DNA of 64,000 nt. Origin: Ga0077555 sp046154645 (GTDB taxonomy: Bacteria > Pseudomonadota > Alphaproteobacteria > Rhizobiales > Hyphomicrobiaceae). The notes beneath the pieces are model-generated. The model saw nothing but the letters and a program-made list of their open reading frames with translations, was not told the DNA's origin and made no database searches. Shown piece after piece: positions 8,953 through 17,108 of the stretch (its first letter is position 1; each line of letters opens with the position of its first letter). A program made the position numbers and the translations under genes. Location of the stretch: assembly GCA_046154645.1 (NCBI GenBank), contig JBJXDZ010000033.1:55408-119407 (forward strand). The letters are read 5' to 3'.

Positions 8953-9965
8953 CAGGCCGCGATCTCCAGCACGAGCTTGCCCTGGTTGGCGCCGGTGTAG
9001 AGCAGGTTCAGCGTCTCAACGAATTTGTCGACACCACCGGTGCGCACATCCTCGCGCATGATGAGGCGGCCCTCCTTATGCCAGCGCGCGAGCACCTCGA
9101 TGGCTTCCGGAAAGCGATCCATCCAGTCCGATACGATCAGACCTTGCACGCGCAGGCGCTGCGTGAGGATGGCGCGGAAGTTCTTCGGGCCATCGGGCAC
9201 GCTCGTCGCATTGTAGGCGGAGATCAGGCCGCACACCGCGATCCGGCCGAACGTATTCATCTGCGGCAGCACGGCATCGAGGATCTCGCCGCCGACGTTC
9301 TCGAAGTAGACATCGATGCCCTTCGGGCAGGCCGCCTTCAGTTTTTCGGCGAGGCCGGCTGCCTTGTAATCGATGCAGTCGTCGAAGCCCAAGGTCTCGC
9401 GCACATAGCGGCATTTCTCCGCTCCACCGGCAATGCCAACGGCGCGGGCGCCCTTGATGCGCGCGATCTGGCCGACCACCGATCCAACCGCGCCTGAGGC
9501 GGCCGACACCACCACCGTCTCGCCGGCTGCCGGTTCCCCGACATCGAGCAAGCCGAAGTACGCGGTCCAACCCGGCATGCCGAGCCCGCCAACCCAGCGC
9601 TGCAGCGGCGCTGCGGCCGGATCCACCTTGACCACACGATTGCCCTTAGAAATCGCATACTGCTGCACGCCGAACACGCCTTGCACGGCATCACCGACCG
9701 TGAAACCCGGATGCTCCGACTGATCGACAATGCCAACCGCATAGGCCCGCATCACTTCGCCGATGCCGACCGGCGGCACGTAGGAACGCGTATCGTTGAC
9801 CCAGCCGCGCATGGCCGGGTCCAGCGAGACATACCGGATGCGCACCCGGAACTCGCCGGGGCCGGGCTTGGGCAGCGTCGCATCGACGCGCTCGAAACAG
9901 TCCGGCGTAATCATGCCGGGCGCCGGCCGGCGAACGAGCTTGATCTGGGCATTGCTGGTCGACAT
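8952..9965 (-). CDS. NADP-dependent oxidoreductase, MDR superfamily (CurA/leukotriene B4 dehydrogenase type)
   Basis: I take the ATG at 9965 (MSTSNAQIKL), preceded by GAGG at a good distance, giving 337 residues. The block SLDPAMRGWVND is typical of the zinc-free medium-chain reductases that saturate the C=C bond of enones. The Rossmann motif AASGAVGSVVGQIARIKGARAVG binds NADPH, and IDVYFENVGGEILDAVL is another family hallmark. No zinc-ligand Cys cluster is visible. The substrate is probably an alpha,beta-unsaturated ketone or aldehyde; exact specificity is not readable. Coupled to the downstream histidine phosphatase. Confidence 0.88.
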   Translation of the reverse strand: MSTSNAQIKLVRRPAPGMITPDCFERVDATLPKPGPGEFRVRIRYVSLDPAMRGWVNDTRSYVPPVGIGEVMRAYAVGIVDQSEHPGFTVGDAVQGVFGVQQYAISKGNRVVKVDPAAAPLQRWVGGLGMPGWTAYFGLLDVGEPAAGETVVVSAASGAVGSVVGQIARIKGARAVGIAGGAEKCRYVRETLGFDDCIDYKAAGLAEKLKAACPKGIDVYFENVGGEILDAVLPQMNTFGRIAVCGLISAYNATSVPDGPKNFRAILTQRLRVQGLIVSDWMDRFPEAIEVLARWHKEGRLIMREDVRTGGVDKFVETLNLLYTGANQGKLVLEIAA

Positions 9966-10089
9966 GAGGCACCTCGGCGGTAACGGAGACAGGTCTGCTT
10001 CTAGCGCGGCCCGAGCATCCGAACCAGCACCATGGCTGCATGACGCCATGCTGCCGCTTCACCGCCGGGTCGCAAGCCAGGACCGCAAC

Positions 10090-10290
10090 TCAGCGTGGTC
10101 TCGCCGCAGCGTCGGCGTCGGTTGTTGCAGGGCGCGCCGTTGACTTGGTGTCCACTGTCCGGGTCATTTGCCGGCGACGCCAGCGATCGACCAGCCACAG
10201 CACGGCAGTCACCAGACTGCCACCATACATTCTCGGGTAAATCTCTTCGAAGCTGCCCACGACAGGGCGGAATGGCTTGAATGAACGCAT
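10090..10290 (-). CDS. Possible small membrane-associated protein (hypothetical)
   Basis: 66 residues from an ATG at 10290 preceded by GGGAG nine bases upstream. The first half is a plausible folded sequence (FKPFRPVVGSFEEIYPRMYG) followed by a short hydrophobic run (GSLVTAVLWLV) and a basic stretch, WRRR; the tail is Thr/Ala/Asp-rich. It is not recognised as a member of any family. The good ribosome-binding site and the CRP-like palindrome about 130 bp upstream favour a real gene, but it is short. Confidence 0.4.
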   Translation of the reverse strand: MRSFKPFRPVVGSFEEIYPRMYGGSLVTAVLWLVDRWRRRQMTRTVDTKSTARPATTDADAAARPR

Positions 10291-10420
10291 GGGAAGCAAC
10301 TCCCGTCGGCAAAAACAATGTCAGTATCGACGCCCCCGCAACGTCTCGACGGTAGCACGGGCGCCGGTCCAGGCAGGATTGCCGGACAGCAACAACGTAA
10401 ATGGGCCCGGCCGCGGCGGC

Positions 10421-10436
10421 TGTGATCGAGATCACA
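10421..10436. promoter_or_regulatory. CRP/FNR-family type operator
   Basis: TGTGATCGAGATCACA is a perfect 16-bp palindrome that fits the CRP consensus TGTGA-N6-TCACA. It lies 131 bp upstream of the small ORF starting at 10290 and downstream of the GH73-like gene. Binding by a CRP-like protein is inferred. Confidence 0.6.
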
Positions 10437-10580
10437 CTTGGCTACAGGCGCCGCAAAAATACCGACGCCGTCCCTGGCCTGATCTCACGCCATCAATCTT
10501 GAGGGCAGATCAGGTTCAGGACGGCGCGGTCCCCGTCTAGCGTCGCGCTAGAACATCGTTCGCCGACATAGCTGCAGCGG

Positions 10581-11717
10581 TCAGTTGGACCGTGCGGCCG
10601 TCGGACAAAGATCAAAAGCCTTGGCAAGGGCGGTTTCGCGGTTGGGATGCTCGCTCACGAGTTCGCCGCCCTTGGTATGTGTCGTGACGAATGTCTCGGT
10701 CAGCGAACGCTCCATGCCGTCCAGCACTTGCAGCGCGGTGTAATGCACCTCGCCGCCCACCTGGACCCGAATGAGCATGTTCTTCTGCCCACCATAGCTC
10801 GCGGTAAACACCTTGCAGGCACCAGCCGGCGGGATTCCGCCGCGTGGCATGCCGAGGCCTGCGCGCTGTGCACCCGACTCGCGCTGCTCGGCCACAGTGC
10901 GGCTGGCGATGTCGCGCCCAGGCGCCTCGACGGGCGGCTCGGCGCGCGCCACCTCGCGCTGTGCCTCGCGATTACCGCCGCGGCGCTTCTTCTTGCTGCC
11001 GCGCTGGCGCTCTTTGACTTCAGTCGGTTCCGTTGCCGCCGCCACCACCTCAGGCGCCGCCGTCGTCGTCTCGTCGTCGTCCGGCTGCCGGCCGTTGCAA
11101 TAGGAGGAGCGGAATCGCGTCGCCACAAACTCGATCGACGTGCCATAGCGGCTGTCGACGGCCCAGCGACGCGTCAGGTCCTTGAAGGTCACGGGCCGGC
11201 CCAATGCCTTCGACTTCTGGATGATCTCATCCTGCTTCTCGCGCGTGCGCCGGCCGACCGGATTGTCCACGCGCTGGCCTGAATAGGCGATCAGATGCTG
11301 CATCTGCGCCAGCACACCGGTCGACACATCCGGATACCGATCCCCGGGCACACCGCCGCCCGTGGTCCCGATGCCGGCAAAATTGTTCTGTCCCGGATCA
11401 ACGTCGCCTTGGCCCGAGCCGTTCTTGAACTTGAGATAGTTGGTTTCCAGGATCATTTGGAAGAAGGCGTAGTCCCAGCGAATGTTGAGGCGATCGCCGT
11501 GCTCCTTGTAATGCGAGGCGATGTCGGCAAAGCGCATGGGGAGCCGGCTGTTGCCGGTACGCAGATAGCGCATCAGGCGGGCGGGCGTGACACAGGCCGG
11601 CACTTTGTTGCGCTCGTGTGTTCGGATCTCCGGCAAGGCGGCCGCGTTGCCGGCCCCAAGCCCGACGCTGCCGACAAGCACCGTTGCGCCGATCAGGAAA
11701 CCCAAGCTGGTCCGCAT
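10581..11717 (-). CDS. Exported glucosaminidase-like (GH73) protein, copy 1
   Basis: 378 residues with a signal peptide (1-27). Residues about 60-210 look like a GH73/FlgJ-type N-acetylglucosaminidase domain: WDYAFFQMILETNYLKF has the candidate catalytic Glu91, followed by NNFAGIGTTGGGVPGDRYPD. Residues 215-300 are charged low complexity. The C-terminal 80 residues form a second module beginning CKVFTASYGGQK and ending with a Cys. The family cleaves peptidoglycan glycan strands in the periplasm. The copy at 11814 has the same architecture and orientation, so these are tandem paralogues. Confidence 0.78.
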   Translation of the reverse strand: MRTSLGFLIGATVLVGSVGLGAGNAAALPEIRTHERNKVPACVTPARLMRYLRTGNSRLPMRFADIASHYKEHGDRLNIRWDYAFFQMILETNYLKFKNGSGQGDVDPGQNNFAGIGTTGGGVPGDRYPDVSTGVLAQMQHLIAYSGQRVDNPVGRRTREKQDEIIQKSKALGRPVTFKDLTRRWAVDSRYGTSIEFVATRFRSSYCNGRQPDDDETTTAAPEVVAAATEPTEVKERQRGSKKKRRGGNREAQREVARAEPPVEAPGRDIASRTVAEQRESGAQRAGLGMPRGGIPPAGACKVFTASYGGQKNMLIRVQVGGEVHYTALQVLDGMERSLTETFVTTHTKGGELVSEHPNRETALAKAFDLCPTAARSN

Positions 11718-11813
11718 CTTGCCGCATCCTTACCCTGGCCCCGGAGGTCAACTCTCAGGGCACAAATGCCATCTAAGCCGTGTTCCGCTGCAGACCCACG
11801 TTATCGGACTGGT

Positions 11814-13187
11814 TCACCCCTCGGGGCACAGCTCAAAGGCCTTATCGAGCGCCTGGTTGGGATTGGGGAATTCACCGGCCACTTCGCCGCCCTTGGCATA
11901 AGCGGCGATGTAGGCGTCCGCCTCGCTGCGCTCGTTACCATCGTTGACGTCGAGCACTGTGTAGTTGATGCCGCCTTCAGCCGGTGCCTTGATCAGGATC
12001 GCCTTCAGGCCGCCGTAGCTCGCCGTAAACACCTTGCATTTGGCGGCAGCGGATGGACCGACCGCTGGCACGCTCGGCTGCTTTTTCGGCACCAGGGCGC
12101 CCGCCGAGGCGGTCTGATATGGCACCACATCCTGCGGCTTCTCAGTCTTTACAGCCGGCATCGGTGTCTCGGCGGTCTTGGCCTTGTCGCCAGCCTTCGG
12201 CTTGTCGGCTTTCTCGGTTGCCTTTGGCTTCTCAGGCTTGGCCGGTGCTTCGGCCACGGCCGGCGCCTCGAGCAGTGGATAGACCTCGAGCTTGGGAGGC
12301 GCATTGAGAATGGTGACCGCCGGTCCAGCTGGAACTTGCGGTTTCGCCTCGGCCTCGGCCGGCTTGGCTGGATCATTCTGCTTGGCGAGGCCTGCTGCGC
12401 CGAGGCCAGCCCGGCGACGGCTGCCATCGTCGGGCGCTTCTTCGATGGCGCGGCGCGCAAATTCCTTGCCGAGCTTGCGCTCGGGCTTTGGCTGCGCCTC
12501 GGCCACCTTGGGCTTGTCGCCACGCACTTCGGCCAGCAGTTCGGGATTGGGATCGGCAGCCTTGCAGAAGTCGGTCTCGAAGCGGCGGCCATGCGTTTCG
12601 AGGGCGGCGGCATACTGGCTGCTGGTGGCCCACCGTTGCGCCAGATGCGCATACGTCACCGGCCCCTTGATCTTTTTGTGGAAGTCGCGCAGCACGCTCC
12701 ACTTCTGCAGATTGCGCGTGCGCTCGGCCACCGCGTTCTCGACCGTCTCGCCGGAGTAGACGAGCACATGCTCGAGATGGGCCCTCACACCGGCTTCAAC
12801 GTCGGGGAAACTTTCGCCGGGCACGCCGTTGCCGGTGGCGCCCATGCCGGCAAAATTGTTTTGCGATGGTTTCACGTCACCCGGTCGGCCGCCTTCGCGT
12901 TTGAAGGTCAGGTAGCTCGTTTCCACCGCCATCTGGTAAAACGCGATATCCCAGCGTAGCTTCAGTTCCTCGCCGGTGCGCATGTACGTCACGGCGATCT
13001 TTTCGAAGCGTGGATCGAGACTGGTGTTGCGCGATCGGATGAACGCCATCAAGCGCCCGGGCGTCACGCACTCCGGCACGGCATTGCCGTCGGATATCTT
13101 GATGGCGGGGAGATCGGCAGCAAGCGCCGCATGGGGCGCTGCTAGGCCAACAGCAAGGGTAACGGCAACAATAGCTCGGACGTGCAT
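11814..13187 (-). CDS. Exported glucosaminidase-like (GH73) protein, copy 2
   Basis: 457 residues with a signal peptide ending in AALA at about 23. The GH73-like domain has WDIAFYQMAVETSYLTF with candidate catalytic Glu89, then NNFAGMGATGNGVPGESFPD. A Lys/Ala/Pro-rich linker of about 170 residues follows, then the same C-terminal module as the neighbour (CKVFTASYGGLKAILIKAP). The linker is about 80 residues longer than in copy 1. The shared C-terminal module, with Cys at both ends, may bind wall polymers; this is inferred. About 96 bp separate the two genes. Confidence 0.78.
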   Translation of the reverse strand: MHVRAIVAVTLAVGLAAPHAALAADLPAIKISDGNAVPECVTPGRLMAFIRSRNTSLDPRFEKIAVTYMRTGEELKLRWDIAFYQMAVETSYLTFKREGGRPGDVKPSQNNFAGMGATGNGVPGESFPDVEAGVRAHLEHVLVYSGETVENAVAERTRNLQKWSVLRDFHKKIKGPVTYAHLAQRWATSSQYAAALETHGRRFETDFCKAADPNPELLAEVRGDKPKVAEAQPKPERKLGKEFARRAIEEAPDDGSRRRAGLGAAGLAKQNDPAKPAEAEAKPQVPAGPAVTILNAPPKLEVYPLLEAPAVAEAPAKPEKPKATEKADKPKAGDKAKTAETPMPAVKTEKPQDVVPYQTASAGALVPKKQPSVPAVGPSAAAKCKVFTASYGGLKAILIKAPAEGGINYTVLDVNDGNERSEADAYIAAYAKGGEVAGEFPNPNQALDKAFELCPEG

Positions 13188-13428
13188 ATTTCACCCAACA
13201 TGGCTGCGTACGCTGCGCTCAAAACTCGCGCCTGTGTGGTCAGGCATGGTTACTAAGCGCTTATCGTTAACGAGCGGTTAGCGCCCGTCTGCTGTCCCGC
13301 AATTCCATGGGTGGACGACTTTTGGGGCGCCAGTAGGTGCACAGTTGGGCGCCGATGCGTGCAGACTGCGAATTAAATGTGGCAGCGTCCCCGTGCGGAC
13401 AGTTTGGCGCTTCCAGATCAGGGCACTC

Positions 13429-13842
13429 TCAGAGCCCGCGGCGGCGCTCGATGGCCATGCCGACGGAGCGGCATCCAGGCAGGATATCCGGCTTCTCAAT
13501 GCTGATGCCGGCAACCAGCACGCGGCTGTCTTCGAGGCAGGCCTCGGCGATGCGTTCGGCCAGAGTTTCAATGAGATGGAAATGCCCGCCATCGACGATG
13601 CTACGGATGGCGGTGACAACGCGGCCGTAGTCGACCACCGCGTCGAGGCGATCGCTCTTGCCGTCGTAGTCGTCGATCACCTCAAGTTCGACCGAAACCA
13701 CTATGCGTTGCTGATACCGCTTCTCGACCTCGAAAATCCCCACGCTGGCCATCAATTCGAGATCGCGCACGAACACCCGTCGCGCCGAGCGCTGGCGTGA
13801 CCGCGGCTCTCCCATATCGTCGCGATCCTCGATCATGGCCAC
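13429..13842 (-). CDS. folB: Dihydroneopterin aldolase
   Basis: 137 residues. Converts 7,8-dihydroneopterin to 6-hydroxymethyl-7,8-dihydropterin in folate synthesis. Signatures are VFVRDLELMASVGIFEVE near the start, DAVVDYGRVVTAIRSIV, HFHLIETLAERIAE with the substrate-binding Glu, and VAGISIEKPDIL. The first 15-20 residues are variable, and a downstream ATG (about 13815) is an alternative start. It lies 58 bp after the FolM-like reductase on the same strand; together they form a pterin pair. Confidence 0.93.
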   Translation of the reverse strand: MAMIEDRDDMGEPRSRQRSARRVFVRDLELMASVGIFEVEKRYQQRIVVSVELEVIDDYDGKSDRLDAVVDYGRVVTAIRSIVDGGHFHLIETLAERIAEACLEDSRVLVAGISIEKPDILPGCRSVGMAIERRRGL

Positions 13843-13900
13843 TCGCTTTCACCCGCCCGACAGTTGCATGAGCCCCGCTTCGGGTCCCCCGCGCCGACGC

Positions 13901-14686
13901 TCAACCCGTGCCCCCGATCACGTCCGGTGTCTGCCATGCCAGGTGCTGGCCGCCATCGAGCGCGATCATCTGGCCGGTCATGGAGCGAGCGTCAAGGATG
14001 TAGCGCACGGCCGCGGCAATCTCTTCCGCGCCGGTGGCGCGGCCGAGGATGGTCGCTTCGGCTTCGCGCGCGAACTCGGCATCCGTCTGGTGGATGCTCT
14101 TGAGCACTGGCCCTGGCCCTACAGCATTGACCCGAATGCGGGGTGCGAGCGCCTGCGCCAGCGTCTGTGTCACAGCCCAAAGTCCGGCCTTGCTGGCCGT
14201 ATAGGAGAAGAACTGCGGCGTCAGCCGCCACACGCGCTGGTCGATGATGTTGATGATGGCACCGGTGCGCCCTGCCGGCAGACCCGCGGCGACCGCCTTC
14301 GACAGCAGGATCGGCGCCCGCAGGTTGACGGCCTGCTGATTGTCCCAGACGGCAGCATCCAGCGTCTCAATGCGGTCATCGAGAAAGATCGACGCCGAGT
14401 TGACCAGGCACGTCACAGGTCCAAGCGCAGCAGCGGCGCGGGCAACTAGGCCTTGGACGGCCGTCGCATCGGCCAGATCGCAGGCCATCGCCACCGCCCG
14501 CCGCCCACGGCTTTCCACCTGCCGCGCCACCTCTACCGCCTCCGCTGCAGACGTCCCATAGTGGACGACGACATCGAAGTCGCTCTGCGCCAGTTCCAGC
14601 GCAATCGCACGCCCGATGCGACGGCCGGCCCCCGTGACGAGAGCAACCCCTCGCCCGTCCTGAGCCACTCCTGCTGTCTCTGGCAT
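13901..14686 (-). CDS. SDR-family pteridine/dihydrofolate reductase-like protein (FolM/PTR1 type)
   Basis: 261 residues. The cofactor motif is TGAGRRIG (18-25), with the Arg of the TGxxxRxG form that marks pteridine reductases, in place of the usual TGxxxGxG. The catalytic set is Asp149, Tyr162, Lys166 (IINIIDQ then YTASK). The Asp in place of the usual SDR Ser, 13 residues before Tyr, is the arrangement of Leishmania PTR1 and E. coli FolM. The predicted reaction is NADPH-dependent reduction of dihydrofolate or dihydromonapterin. Its position directly upstream of folB supports a pterin role. Confidence 0.82.
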   Translation of the reverse strand: MPETAGVAQDGRGVALVTGAGRRIGRAIALELAQSDFDVVVHYGTSAAEAVEVARQVESRGRRAVAMACDLADATAVQGLVARAAAALGPVTCLVNSASIFLDDRIETLDAAVWDNQQAVNLRAPILLSKAVAAGLPAGRTGAIINIIDQRVWRLTPQFFSYTASKAGLWAVTQTLAQALAPRIRVNAVGPGPVLKSIHQTDAEFAREAEATILGRATGAEEIAAAVRYILDARSMTGQMIALDGGQHLAWQTPDVIGGTG

Positions 14687-14792
14687 GTTAACTCGTGTTT
14701 CCGCGCGGCCGCCTAAAGAGGCATACCCGCGATCTGCGCTGCCGCCGGACCCACACTATCCAGCCGGCGCCGGCATCGCCAAGGGGGAAGAC

Positions 14793-14826
14793 GAGATCGG
14801 CTGGCAGGGTTCTGCCAGCCGATCTC
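14793..14826. repeat. Long perfect hairpin in intergenic DNA
   Basis: GAGATCGGCTGGCAG, loop GGTT, CTGCCAGCCGATCTC: a 15-bp perfect stem. After a small bulge the flanks GGGGAA and TTCCCC extend the pairing. There is no T run, so it is not a classical terminator. It lies about 107 bp upstream of the FolM-like start and could be an mRNA leader structure, a REP-type element or a protein-binding palindrome. Confidence 0.6.
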
Positions 14827-15147
14827 TTCCCCGCCCACCAGATCAACCACCTCCCACGTGGGGAGCCCTCGATGATTGAACCGGTGCCGTAATGCATCAC
14901 TGGTCCAATGCCCCCACAAGACCAGCCATGCCCCCCATTGCGCGCCACGTGGTCGGCACCCCCCGATGCCTCCGATCGTGTCGCGTCGCAGCATACATAC
15001 CGCCAAGCGGCGACGAGACAAGCACGAGGCGTCAATTGAATGACGTTTCTCAGCACCTGTGAGTAAACAGCGATCATTTGCCGCTCAGAGCCTAGCCGTA
15101 GTTGCGTTATGCAGAGCCTAGTTCTGACAATTTGAAGCTGTGCCCAC

Positions 15148-15171
15148 GCAACATCAACGCATTGATGTTGC
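15148..15171. promoter_or_regulatory. Inverted repeat, possible operator or terminator
   Basis: GCAACATCAA-CGCA-TTGATGTTGC is a 10-bp perfect dyad, AT-richer than its surroundings and followed by CACATTTTTA on the plus strand. It is 184 bp past the stop of the minus-strand thioesterase. It may be a terminator for plus-strand readthrough or an operator; the sequence alone does not decide. Confidence 0.5.
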
Positions 15172-15354
15172 ACATTTTTATCGGCACTACTCCGAGTGTC
15201 GCCCGGCCTATGGCAGCTCCCGGTTGCGCCCCGCATTCGCAGAATACCGCGACCGGCGCCGCTGCCGCCTGCAGACAGCGTCACCCATGAGCAACTGGAC
15301 AAGCCTGAACAGCTGTTCGCTTATGCGAAGTGAAGGTCGATGGAACCGATGCAG

Positions 15355-15813
15355 CTACTGGCGCACCTCGGCTTCGAGCAAGCCGCGCACAGCCGGAGGT
15401 GGCGTCACCGGGCGCCGGGTCTTGAGGTCGAAGAATACGTTCACGCTCTCGGCCGTGGCGTGGCAGGTGTCGCCAATAAAAACGCCATAACCGGTGGTGA
15501 TCGATCGGTTGCCAAGCCGGATGAAGCGCACGCCCACCTCGACGGTGCCGGGGTAGAAGTATTCCTTGCGATAATCGATGGCGACCCGCGCCAGCACGAA
15601 GTCGATGTGTTCATCGCCACTTCCCCGGCTGTCGAGGCCGCCTTCGCGCATCAACTTGTAGAAGATCTCGCAGCGCGCCGACTCGACATAGGCGGCGGTC
15701 GCGACGTTGTTCACGTGTCCCAGCGCGTCCGTGTCCGAGAATCGGATGGTTACCGGCGTGAACAGGCGGAAGGTGCCTCGTTTGGTCAGGTCGAAACTCG
15801 TCTGGTCAGCCAT
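15355..15813 (-). CDS. Acyl-CoA thioesterase, hot-dog fold (4HBT/YbgC type)
   Basis: 152 residues. The active-site segment RFSDTDALGHVNN has the catalytic Asp29 and the GHVNN helix start typical of 4-hydroxybenzoyl-CoA thioesterase-like proteins. The strands FVLARVAIDYRKEYFYPGTVEVGVRF follow the usual pattern. It hydrolyses acyl-CoA thioesters in the cytosol; the acyl group is unknown. It is divergent to the CoA-transferase gene (113 bp apart), so both may belong to one acyl-CoA pathway. Confidence 0.87.
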   Translation of the reverse strand: MADQTSFDLTKRGTFRLFTPVTIRFSDTDALGHVNNVATAAYVESARCEIFYKLMREGGLDSRGSGDEHIDFVLARVAIDYRKEYFYPGTVEVGVRFIRLGNRSITTGYGVFIGDTCHATAESVNVFFDLKTRRPVTPPPAVRGLLEAEVRQ

Positions 15814-15925
15814 TGGCCCCCTCGCCTATTCTCATGTCCCACGTTCAGCACACTTGGTGGCGCCGCGAGCCAGAAATCAAGGCTCTCGCGCTGAACCGTC
15901 CGGCAAACCACAAGGAAATGTCCCC

Positions 15926-17098
15926 ATGCCGCACGCCAAACCTCTCGCCGGCCTCGTTGTGCTCGACATGAGCCAGGGCATCGCAGGTCCCTCCTGCGGT
16001 GGCCATTTTGCCGAGCATGGCGCCGAGGTGATCAAAATCGAGCCGCCCGAAGGCGACTGGATCCGCAATCTCGGATCCCGCATCGCCGACACCTCGGCCG
16101 CAGCCCTGATCTACAATCGCGGCAAATCGAGCCTCGTCATTGACCTCAAGACCAAGGCCGGCGTCGACCTGGCCTTGCGCTTGGCTGAACGCGCCCATGT
16201 CGTGATCGAGAACGCCCGGCCTGGCGTCATGGAGCGCTTGGGCGTCGGCTTCGAGGCCGTGAAGGCCCGCCAGCCCGACATCGTCTACGTTTCCGTCTCC
16301 GGCTGGGGCCAGACCGGTCCAATGCGCACTGAGCCCATGGTCGACACCGTCGGCCAAGCCGTTTCCGGTTTGATGAGCGTCATGCGCGGTCGCGACGGCG
16401 TGCCCGTCAAGATGGACTCGCCCCTCATCGACGCCATCACCGGGCTCTATGCCTTCCAGGCGGCAACGATGGCGCTATGGAACAAGCAGCCGGGCAGTGG
16501 CGCTAAGCATCTCGACATCTCCTTGCTGCAGGCCGCAGCCCACATCCAGGGACCGAACCTGATCGAGTGTGCCTATACGGGCAAGCAGCCCACCATTCTC
16601 AATCCGCCCGCCGCCAACTACCGCACCGCCGACGGCTGGATCGCCGTCACCCTGGTGTCGGAGGCGCATTTCGCCGCGATTTGCCGCGCCATCGGCCGTC
16701 CGGACCTGATCAAGGACGAGCGTTACGCCACTTTCGCCGTCCGCCGGCAGCACACGCCAGAGCTGCGCCGCATCATCGATGACGCCCTGATCCAGCAGCC
16801 GAGCGCCCATTGGCTTGCCGCCTTCGCGCGGGAAGGCGCGCTGGCCAGCCGCATCAACGACTATGTCGATTGGTACGCCCATCCCCAGGTGCGCGCCGTC
16901 GAATCCGCGCCGCCCTATCCCTTGCGCAATGGCGAGACCGTGCGCTTGCCTCATCTTCCGGGACAACCGCCCAATCAGCTGCCCGTGCCCGTCATCGGCG
17001 GCCAATCGCGCGACGTGCTGGCACGACTGGGACTAAGCACCGCCGAGATCGATACACTCATTGCCAAGGGCGTCGTCAGCCAAGCAGCCAAAGCGTGA
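15926..17098 (+). CDS. CaiB/BaiF family (class III) CoA-transferase
   Basis: 390 residues from the ATG at 15926 (MPHAKPLAGL), preceded by AAGGAA; the open frame runs further upstream but overlaps the divergent thioesterase promoter. Conserved blocks are LDMSQGIAGP, EVIKIEPPEGD, NRGKSSLVIDLK and VIENARPGVMERLG. Asp169 in PLIDAITGLYA is placed like the catalytic Asp169 of formyl-CoA transferase. The enzyme moves CoA between carboxylic acids via an aspartyl-CoA anhydride. Substrate is unknown, but the adjacent MaoC hydratase suggests a hydroxyacyl or enoyl acid pathway. It is not the oxalate Frc, which is at 32257. Confidence 0.9.
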   Translation: MPHAKPLAGLVVLDMSQGIAGPSCGGHFAEHGAEVIKIEPPEGDWIRNLGSRIADTSAAALIYNRGKSSLVIDLKTKAGVDLALRLAERAHVVIENARPGVMERLGVGFEAVKARQPDIVYVSVSGWGQTGPMRTEPMVDTVGQAVSGLMSVMRGRDGVPVKMDSPLIDAITGLYAFQAATMALWNKQPGSGAKHLDISLLQAAAHIQGPNLIECAYTGKQPTILNPPAANYRTADGWIAVTLVSEAHFAAICRAIGRPDLIKDERYATFAVRRQHTPELRRIIDDALIQQPSAHWLAAFAREGALASRINDYVDWYAHPQVRAVESAPPYPLRNGETVRLPHLPGQPPNQLPVPVIGGQSRDVLARLGLSTAEIDTLIAKGVVSQAAKA

Positions 17099-17108
17099 GC
17101 GCAAAACA

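Larger units (their letters stand above)
9966..10580. other. Intergenic region with a possible small gene and regulatory dyads
   Basis: About 615 bp between the MDR gene and the GH73-like gene, both on the minus strand. Besides the small ORF at 10090-10290 it contains a CRP/FNR-type palindrome (10421-10436) and a 7-bp dyad TCTAGCG-TCG-CGCTAGA (10536-10552). No RNA gene was recognised. Confidence 0.6.
14687..15354. other. 668-bp intergenic region without a convincing gene
   Basis: Lies between the FolM-like gene and the thioesterase, both on the minus strand. Open frames here have odd composition and no recognisable domain. It contains a 15-bp perfect hairpin (14793-14826), a smaller CTCCC/GGGAG stem (14851-14865) and a 10-bp AT-richer dyad (15148-15171). 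The promoter of the FolM-folB pair should lie in the first part. Confidence 0.6.

Noticed and set aside
11295..12959. 554-residue plus-strand frame opposite the GH73-like genes
   Set aside because: Spans two real minus-strand genes and their gap; no domain is recognisable.
14688..15302. 204-residue minus-strand frame in the folM upstream region
   Set aside because: Low-complexity, Cys/Trp/Arg-rich composition with no domain, and it contains the hairpin and dyad; more likely non-coding.
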